Shown: piece by piece, positions 53,501 through 58,379 of the stretch
Numbering within the stretch: position 1 is the first letter of the stretch
Layout: each line of letters begins with the position of its first letter
Assembly (NCBI RefSeq): GCF_017115045.1
Contig: NZ_JABXKK010000030.1
Coordinates: 1-58,379, forward strand
DNA length: 58,379 bases
From: Nostoc sp. NMS8
GTDB taxonomy: Bacteria; Cyanobacteriota; Cyanobacteriia; Cyanobacteriales; Nostocaceae
Reading direction: 5' to 3'
Notes under the pieces: generated by a model
What the model was told of the DNA's origin: nothing
What the model saw: only the letters and a program-made list of their open reading frames with translations
The model's database searches: none
Position numbers and translations under genes: made by a program

Positions 53501-54407
53501 TGGGAATTTAGGTGGACACAACGTAGCCATGATTCCCGTCGGTGGTAAAGCGATATATTCAAGCGGTGAGACTTTCAGCACTCGGATTAAATCTTTGATG
53601 CAGTTACTACGAAGTCACCAGCGGCTACATCCAGATGACCAGGATATTAAACTTGTTTGTGAAAATCTGTTTACTTTATTTAAGTCATCCGAGTTTCTAA
53701 TTCAATCTCCTCGCATATCCAATTCTTCTGTTGTCCAGCAACCAGCTAGAAAAAAAATTAGCTTGCTGTCCTTGTTGGAGCTAGGAGTGGATTTTTTCTT
53801 TGACCAGTGTTCCTGTATGGCTGAATTGTTAGAAATAGAAATTAGTCCGCAGGTTTACATGGACGGTTCATTATTGATTATCCCAATGAATAATCATACT
53901 GTAACATCACGTTATAGTATAGATCCTTATTCTCAAATTCGCTCTTATATAACAACAAACTTTAGGAATGCACTAAAAAATATCAGTCAAGGTGATTATT
54001 CAGAAAATATCAAAAATGAAATTTTGTTTGCCATTGATTTTATAGAACACCTGCTCCAAAATGAGGGTAACACTCAGCAAATAAGCGATTCCAGTAATTT
54101 TAGCGATCAGTACTTAGCTATTCCCCTACATTTTTTGTTAAAGGATGAAATTCTTCAATCCTCATTCATAGGAGATGCAAATTCTCCTATGAGTTCTGAT
54201 TTTCGTATTTTACTAGAGCGTTATATTAAAGCTTTATACCCTGCTAATGATTTTCTTCCTATTGGTAATGGCTACCCTGATTTTCCTTGGGTAATTTTTA
54301 AAAGTTACGATTTGGCACAAATTCGTCGGAGTTTGTTTAAAGCAAATTACTTTCTTAACTCTCGCTCTCTAAATATTATCAATTTAATTTTGTCAGCAAA
54401 TAATTGA
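50541..54407 (+). CDS. Large helicase with possible N-terminal nuclease-like domain
   Basis: 1288 residues. Motifs: TGNPGIGKTTAVVN (Walker A) near residue 475, IIVMIDEVTGDNAG (Walker B, DEVT) near 675, a second RecA-like half with QLIVYIQDKQRLRQL near 835, VVFMTSSAARGISFP (motif V-like) near 890 and IIQVIYRGRGEF (motif VI-like, Q-x3-RGRG) near 922. These make it an SF1/SF2 helicase or translocase, not assignable to a named group. The first 200 residues (GHLFELAFNAGIL, then EFLKADTLMLMSKDG and YYIICVDLSAF) follow the spacing of a PD-(D/E)xK nuclease, but the usual Lys is replaced by Ser. The upstream unknown gene is its probable partner. Confidence 0.75.
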   Translation: MKIREAQGHLFELAFNAGILTAIHQSGMKYAHMDLFIDDLKRINHRGVVNKLVEMKLLEGFIDAESQRIWAAWGKFLLLRGHLGGLGLWKELMDSLEFSSASNRNWELLYMQCCLSDEASMRTLEKHQHDRYSQILSQFDITADKVTPYINKYADTGEFLKADTLMLMSKDGEKNKEYYIICVDLSAFTVENNQDNELNYQKDNDESRHEQEQFELWNLSSASSILGYLKAELRYLMSKSVYHQLKIDTQKGTNQQLIGQYIQDYLTAFSYYDKDFVKLVQAASYSASFVKFLDSENRIPKDATVQVTTIGYTTRGISTLNVSREDFHILDLCAEAYKSMKGRQKSDRENSINTYENALFKMLNLIKKNAVYCLSRSLEQVGISVKEELIEKSQPDKLSHEQKVHKFVDSLCDTNVTEDKTVCFSETLTNFNNPSDFLDTSISEKYHLTEQISLINAHAKIIQEHLLGNYRNLFLTGNPGIGKTTAVVNFIRDHADEGFLFFYISPRLSVNEDTINKFIDTKTGNLFADDLYCISTSHALIATNNNQPTVRYYSNGNNQTFESLGVTFHGAEYDKKRNTNRKNLINRQSRSSLGYNNKSGTGVIRSLCDAGHILIKQQKNKIVITCSTQSLRKLNSGGDSLDNFERLFRSVTNNGDVIPELMSELSSRLKHIIVMIDEVTGDNAGVEWFHSMKKWLGKKLELFDPSYGFNTKLIIADASLTGLDVVKPHLGTKEAEPDKIYCSFVDKKQEPLEVSYLSFGGYSAPPGNVDSAVINVNSYPAKQIELTYQVFFEVNKINDDGSIKFTPGQSARDESLINEIIHYVNHPELGQLIVYIQDKQRLRQLISLVKKRLFGFDKNEIYLEIHSQVADLEMLLKRKNKVRVVFMTSSAARGISFPLAKHIIVELPRFQIENNLMEIIQVIYRGRGEFGEGQNNDRAHKKITVYIIEKVFTNAPNNQQSKSTRAANLIGSLLVLRAAIMTRILGAGNLGGHNVAMIPVGGKAIYSSGETFSTRIKSLMQLLRSHQRLHPDDQDIKLVCENLFTLFKSSEFLIQSPRISNSSVVQQPARKKISLLSLLELGVDFFFDQCSCMAELLEIEISPQVYMDGSLLIIPMNNHTVTSRYSIDPYSQIRSYITTNFRNALKNISQGDYSENIKNEILFAIDFIEHLLQNEGNTQQISDSSNFSDQYLAIPLHFLLKDEILQSSFIGDANSPMSSDFRILLERYIKALYPANDFLPIGNGYPDFPWVIFKSYDLAQIRRSLFKANYFLNSRSLNIINLILSANN

Positions 54408-54491
54408 ATTGTTCATACAAAAATTTCTACTACTTAATAGCCAAAAATTAATTTATAGACTATTTTTATCCACTTTATCCTAGCTATAACC

Positions 54492-55178
54492 CTATTTTAT
54501 AACAAGTTTATCAGCGTTTGTAATTACCCAAATATCCTGGCTGCTATAAAAATCTCCACGTTGCTCTAATGTAAAATTACCCAGCAACAGTCCCAGCCAA
54601 ACCTCTACCAAAGGCATTTTTAATCCACCTTGGAGTTGAGTTAAAGAAATCTCACCTTTAATATGTGCAAGGTAGTTAGCGATCGCACTAAGCCATTTTT
54701 CCACATGTTCATCACCCGCCAGCTTGTGGACATCTTCTAAACTCGTCACCTCATCGAGCATTACCAAAACATTCGCTTTTTCAACAGGTGCTGCTACAGA
54801 ATCACCCTCCTGGTTAGGATATGAAAATTGGTGTGGGCCGTGTGGTTTAAAGGTTTGTAGTGTTTCCGGTTCAATCAAATCATCTAAATCTAGATGCATT
54901 GTTGTCCGCACTAGACCAGCAAAGAGATCGGCGCTAACAACTGGCCCCAAAAGACTATTGCGATCGTGGGTATCTTGCAACAGCACTTCGGCACGAGACT
55001 TAAGAATATCCGCAATTTGATTGAAAGCAATACCTGCGGTTGATAATTGTGTTTCAACAGGTAAATCATGAAGTTCTGTATCCAAGCACTCCCATACAGC
55101 ATCAAGGGAAGAAGTTGGTGGAGATTCGGACAACTCATCAAGCACATCCCAGATTGTTAATTGGCGGTATGTGGTCAT
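54492..55178 (-). CDS. Third gene of the recombinase operon, hypothetical
   Basis: 228 residues from the ATG at 55178 (MTTYRQLTIWDVLDELSE), two bases after the stop of the upstream gene (TAGAGATG); an earlier in-frame start at 55205 would overlap that gene. Acidic and helical, with LEDVHKLAGDEHVEKWLSAI near the middle. No domain recognised. The tight linkage to a recombinase and a zinc-finger-like protein suggests that the three act together, perhaps in control or specificity of recombination. Confidence 0.65.
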   Translation of the reverse strand: MTTYRQLTIWDVLDELSESPPTSSLDAVWECLDTELHDLPVETQLSTAGIAFNQIADILKSRAEVLLQDTHDRNSLLGPVVSADLFAGLVRTTMHLDLDDLIEPETLQTFKPHGPHQFSYPNQEGDSVAAPVEKANVLVMLDEVTSLEDVHKLAGDEHVEKWLSAIANYLAHIKGEISLTQLQGGLKMPLVEVWLGLLLGNFTLEQRGDFYSSQDIWVITNADKLVIK

Positions 55179-55180
55179 CT

Positions 55181-55648
55181 CTACGATTCTGGATGCAAGG
55201 GGCAAGGCCGCACTGGGCAGTAGCTTGAGGTAATCTCAAACATATCCTTATATTGATATAGTGAAACACTGTATTGTTTAGCAAAAGCCTGCAACACCTG
55301 ATCTGTATAGGCGCGTATTTTACCAGCCGTTAGCCCAAAACAGTGAATTGGTTCCAGGCGACAAACAGGTTTTTGCCCAAGCCAGAGTTCTGCACCCAAG
55401 GCGTGTAATGGTTTATCCCCCGGTTCTTTATACAAATACAGCACTGCAAAATATGTTGTTGGTGGTTCGACTGTTACTGAATCAATTTCTGCTGAATTCT
55501 TCTGGGAGCGGTGGCGATAGAATGAGCGGCGATTGTGGCAGACTTTGGGATTCCAACACCCGTCCCCTGCTGTTCCATGTAAAACCTTGGCTTGGGCAGT
55601 TGGTAGTTTGGAACATAACTGACACTTGGGATCGAGTGGCTTGGGCAT
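55181..55648 (-). CDS. Second gene of the recombinase operon, Cys-rich hypothetical
   Basis: 155 residues. The N-terminus has a Cys/His-rich stretch (DPKCQLCSKLPTAQ, then GCWNPKVCHNRRSFYRHR) that could bind zinc or DNA, and an alpha/beta C-terminal domain (TTYFAVLYLYKEPGD, then LHALGAELWLGQKPV). The ATG at 55648 is 3 bases after the recombinase stop and has a GGAG ribosome-binding site inside the recombinase 3' end. Conserved-looking, no named family recognised; role inferred only from the operon. Confidence 0.68.
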   Translation of the reverse strand: MPKPLDPKCQLCSKLPTAQAKVLHGTAGDGCWNPKVCHNRRSFYRHRSQKNSAEIDSVTVEPPTTYFAVLYLYKEPGDKPLHALGAELWLGQKPVCRLEPIHCFGLTAGKIRAYTDQVLQAFAKQYSVSLYQYKDMFEITSSYCPVRPCPLHPES

Positions 55649-55651
55649 ACT

Positions 55652-56662
55652 TTACTCCACTTCCTCTCCGATTGCACGATAGTAAGCAGCGACCGCCGCT
55701 TCTTGTTCGCTGCGAAGCGTATAGCGCCGAAACGCTTTCTCGCTTTGATGTCCTGTTAGTTTTCGTGCATGGCTGGGGTCAACTCCCAATAGCAATAAGT
55801 CAGTGGCATAGGTGTGGCGAAAGGAGTGAGGGTGCAAATCCTCAATGTGAGCTATTTCACCGATTTTTTCCACAGCGAAGTAAATGCCGTGATAACTCAA
55901 GCGTTCACCTTTGTATGAAGCATGGTGTGAAATCATCAGTGGGCTAAGGCTGTTTAACACCTCACTCCTTTGTTGGCGCGATCGCAAATACTCTGCTAAA
56001 ACTTCCCGGCTCTCTTTTCGCAGTGGAACTAAGCGTGGTTCATTGGTTTTGGTGTCTGGTAAAAATAGCAGCTTGCCATCAAATGAGCCAACATTTAGCT
56101 GTACAACTTCCCCAGCCCGTAGTCCATGACTGAGAATGTGGACGAGTGCTGTATCTCGTTGCTTTGTTTCTCCCAATAACTCCAACGCTGACCAAACCTG
56201 TTCCATTTCTTCAGGGGTTAAACTCTGGGCTGGTGGTAGTGGCACTTTTTCCAGTTTTATCCCCAGTGTGGGATTAGTAGCAATAATTTCAGGATATGTG
56301 TAAGACATCCATTTGAAAAAGCTTTTGAGTGCCGCAATTCCCGCATTAATGCTGCTTTTTGAAAGCGGTTTACCTGCATCAGTCCGTATTTCATCACGGA
56401 GATATTCTTTATATAGCGCAAGATGACGTGGACGCAGTTCATGATAGTGCAGCTCACTCCAAGCCAAAAATCGCTTCAGTTCTCGTTCGTAAAGCTTGCG
56501 GCTGTTTGGTGCGAGATTGTTGCTGCGTAAAAATTCCAGAACTTTTACCCACCGAATATCGGTTGGTGGTCTTCTAGTTTCTCCTGGCTGTGTGAAATGT
56601 AGAGCTTCACGATCAAGGGGAATGAGTTTGATCTCAGGTAGAGAATCTGCGCTGTAGTTCAT
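55652..56662 (-). CDS. XerC/D-like tyrosine recombinase
   Basis: 336 residues. An N-terminal SAM-like core-binding domain (LRSNNLAPNSRKLYERELKR) is followed by the catalytic domain: SHGLRAGEVVQL (Arg) near 179, PDTKTNEPRLVPL (Lys region) near 205, HPHSFRHTYATD (HxxR) near 280, TGHQSEKAF (His) near 302 and FRRYTLRS (Tyr nucleophile) near 313. All active-site residues are present. It heads a three-gene operon. Together with the recombinase at 39423-40562 it brackets the ParB/replication/unknown-helicase region. Confidence 0.92.
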   Translation of the reverse strand: MNYSADSLPEIKLIPLDREALHFTQPGETRRPPTDIRWVKVLEFLRSNNLAPNSRKLYERELKRFLAWSELHYHELRPRHLALYKEYLRDEIRTDAGKPLSKSSINAGIAALKSFFKWMSYTYPEIIATNPTLGIKLEKVPLPPAQSLTPEEMEQVWSALELLGETKQRDTALVHILSHGLRAGEVVQLNVGSFDGKLLFLPDTKTNEPRLVPLRKESREVLAEYLRSRQQRSEVLNSLSPLMISHHASYKGERLSYHGIYFAVEKIGEIAHIEDLHPHSFRHTYATDLLLLGVDPSHARKLTGHQSEKAFRRYTLRSEQEAAVAAYYRAIGEEVE

Positions 56663-56722
56663 CCAGTTTTGTGTAAATTATTAGTTATTAAGTATTAAAT
56701 ATAACCCTGTATTTATTTGAGA

Positions 56723-57049
56723 CTACTTATCTGGTGGTGAGGTAGTCATGACTTCTACGACGGTACGATCGTGACCGGTTAGTGCCTGCTCCCATGTAGA
56801 ATAACGCTGCATTCTCCCGTGATGAGGCCCGCCTAAAACCATCGTTTCAAAAAGCAACGGGGGATCTCCAAAAGTGAGATCGAATCCTGAAAAACTAGTT
56901 GATACTTTGGCATCCCCAACTATAGTTTCGGCAACTAGATGTTGTCCTGAATCTTGTACTGAGTGTAAATAATCTCGCCACTCTGACAATGAATTAACAG
57001 CAACAGGGGTATGTCCTACGAGTTTGTAATAATAACGCATGATTAACAA
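56723..57049 (-). CDS. Small hypothetical protein
   Basis: Up to 108 residues; the ATG at 57040 (MRYYYKLVGHTPVAV) is a likely start. Mixed alpha/beta with FDLTFGDPPLLFETMVLG and GRMQRYSTWEQALTGHDRTV, the latter ending in a strand and a Ser/Pro tail. The STWEQALxGH segment recurs in small phage and cyanobacterial hypothetical proteins as I remember them, without known function. It stands alone upstream of the recombinase operon on the same strand. Confidence 0.65.
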   Translation of the reverse strand: MLIMRYYYKLVGHTPVAVNSLSEWRDYLHSVQDSGQHLVAETIVGDAKVSTSFSGFDLTFGDPPLLFETMVLGGPHHGRMQRYSTWEQALTGHDRTVVEVMTTSPPDK

Positions 57050-57183
57050 CTTGTGGCTATCACAACAAAATTTTACCCGAATTTATACAAAATAAAGTAG
57101 TCCTTTTACTACCTCATAGCTCTCTATTAACTAATACATCCTCAATCGGAATGGTGGCAAAGATTCTGCGTTTTGTATCATGT

Positions 57184-57519
57184 TTATTCCACAGCAAATC
57201 CCGATAATTGACGCATTTTAGGAGTATGAAAACCGATGACAATATCTTGTTTAGGTACACCCATTTCTATCAATTCTAAAGCAATATCTACTTCCGTTGT
57301 ATTTTGTTGAATCCAAATTTTATTATTTTTGATATCTAGGTGCATTATTGGGCCATAGATCCGTTTTTGATTGTTCCATCCAATGCTAATAATTTGATAA
57401 TGGTCATACTCTACGTCAAAAATCTGTTCGACCTCTACATCTCCATAACTAGGCTTGTACTCGATATACTTAGTTAATAATTGCCTAACTTTTGTGCGGT
57501 ATTCATTTAACTTATCCAT
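57184..57519 (-). CDS. xisI: XisI family protein
   Basis: 111 residues. The whole protein matches the XisI pattern: MDKLNEYRTKVRQLLTKYIE at the N-terminus, VEQIFDVEYDHYQIISIGWN in the middle, then NNKIWIQQNTTEVDIALELI and GFHTPKMRQ near the end. XisI was first described as needed, with XisH and the recombinase XisF, for excision of the fdxN element in Anabaena, but many cyanobacterial xisHI pairs lie far from such elements and their role is open. It overlaps xisH by 13 bases. Confidence 0.9.
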   Translation of the reverse strand: MDKLNEYRTKVRQLLTKYIEYKPSYGDVEVEQIFDVEYDHYQIISIGWNNQKRIYGPIMHLDIKNNKIWIQQNTTEVDIALELIEMGVPKQDIVIGFHTPKMRQLSGFAVE

Positions 57520-57920
57520 TGCTCTATTTCCTCAGTCTCAAGGTTATAAATAATTAATTTCAATTTGTTTTCGTTGACTACAGTTTGAATAAAAGGCAAA
57601 TTAAAAAAATCATTATAAGTTACCAATGGTACAGCTAAATATAAATTTCTCGAAGGTTCTTCTGCACGTAATGCAGTCCGATAATTAATAAACTGTCCTA
57701 GTGCCATGTGAAATTCTGAAATCTTCGATGCACTAACAAAATTTTTGATTTCAACTGCTATTTTTTCTCCAGATTTTTCCGCAGCAACTAGGAGTTCTGC
57801 ACCTAAATCAATCTGAACATCAACTCCACCACACCGAATATTTAGCGGGTCATCTGTAACTAACCAACCATCTTTTTCTAGTGCAGACCTCACAATATTG
57901 TGGAATAAATCACGAGCCAT
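57507..57920 (-). CDS. xisH: XisH family protein
   Basis: 137 residues from the ATG at 57920 (MARDLFHNIVRSALEKDGW). GGVDVQIDLGAE followed by KIAVEIKNF gives the Asp...ExK pattern of an endonuclease-like fold, and ALGQFINYRTAL is the conserved segment of the family. It precedes and overlaps xisI, an arrangement typical of the pair. An in-frame ATG 7 codons upstream is less likely. See xisI for the role. Confidence 0.9.
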   Translation of the reverse strand: MARDLFHNIVRSALEKDGWLVTDDPLNIRCGGVDVQIDLGAELLVAAEKSGEKIAVEIKNFVSASKISEFHMALGQFINYRTALRAEEPSRNLYLAVPLVTYNDFFNLPFIQTVVNENKLKLIIYNLETEEIEQWIS

Positions 57921-58379
57921 AGTTTCACAGCAAAGCCACACTAATCTTAATACTGCTCAACATCCTTAGTGGTGTCATTCGCCAGTAAAACATTTAAACA
58001 TAGATTTCAACTTAGTACTGACTATCGACTCCAGTACATAATGTAAGCATATAAAAAAGTTGAACAATTAGGAGAGTGATGCTAAGAGAATGTGGGCGCG
58101 ATGGGCTACCCCCGCCGGAGGGAGGCGATCGCTCTAGTAAATAACGTAGCATGGGCGCGGTGTACAGGCTCTTTGGAGCGATTTATGGACGGATGCCTGG
58201 AGCGGGGTAAAGCACCTAACAGAAATTGTTGGATTTTATTATTTATTGTTGAACTTTTTTATTCCTCTACACATAAATCTTTTAAATCTAGACTTTGCTC
58301 ACATTATGCTTTAGATTACATTGTTGTCACTGTAAGGATAAGATGAGCAACTTTGAAAGCATAAGTTGAGCAACAGATT
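57921..58379. other. Right-edge intergenic region
   Basis: No gene supported. It contains a GC-rich stretch (58090-58210) with GGGCGCG repeats and one GCGATCGC site. An 84-codon open frame here has unremarkable composition and no ribosome-binding site. Confidence 0.5.

Noticed and set aside
46736..54407. Assigning the large pair to Hachiman, Druantia or PIWI-RE
   Set aside because: No DUF1837-like HamA, no DruE-sized helicase and no visible conserved Arg/Glu PIWI signature; the strand-helix pattern alone is not enough.
58092..58346. Open frame of 84 codons at the right edge
   Set aside because: No start signals or recognisable features; the region looks intergenic.

Overview
The window looks like part of a large plasmid, or a plasmid-derived integrated element, from a heterocyst-forming cyanobacterium of the Nostoc/Anabaena type. 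The reasons are many GCGATCGC (HIP1-type) octamers, short tandem repeats of the CCCCTGCC and CAGAATT kind, an XisH/XisI pair, and a type IV secretion coupling ATPase, a ParB-family protein and a primase-polymerase-like replication protein in one stretch. No rRNA, tRNA, CRISPR array or housekeeping locus was seen.

Layout. (1) 1-8.3 kb: transfer functions and plasmid hypotheticals: the 3' part of a VirD4/TraG-like coupling protein gene cut by the window edge, an exported protein with a lysozyme-like C-terminus, a coupled membrane protein, and unrecognised small genes. (2) 8.5-11.6 kb: a family A DNA polymerase with proofreading exonuclease but no 5' nuclease, plus small genes and a miniature inverted-repeat element. 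(3) 11.6-25.4 kb, all minus strand: a seven-gene defence-type operon (DUF499 ATPase, small protein, DUF1156 DNA methylase, small protein, VapBC-like pair, PLD-SNF2 helicase), with an SF1 helicase/PLD-like/zinc-finger protein upstream. (4) 26.3-31.8 kb: a truncated DUF262 gene, then a kinase-helicase fusion and a PLD nuclease that match type I Mokosh. (5) 32.4-37.7 kb: an ISL3-type transposase remnant, then all four Qat genes, with qatD facing the qatABC operon. (6) 38.4-45.8 kb: a DNA-binding-type protein, a tyrosine recombinase with a coupled 43-residue ORF, an IS630-type N-terminal domain protein, ParB and an AEP-like replication protein. (7) 45.8-54.4 kb: an MFS pseudogene, then two very large AT-rich genes, an unrecognised 1169-residue protein and a 1288-residue helicase with a possible N-terminal nuclease fold, separated by a miniature element. 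(8) 54.5-58.4 kb: a three-gene tyrosine recombinase operon, a small hypothetical gene and XisH/XisI.

Functionally, three recognisable or strongly suggested anti-mobile-element modules (DUF499/DUF1156/SNF2, Mokosh, Qat) sit next to each other on an element that also encodes its own transfer, replication and partition proteins. The best candidate for an undescribed system is the pair at 46.7-54.4 kb. The VapBC pair translationally stitched into the DUF499/DUF1156 operon is the second.
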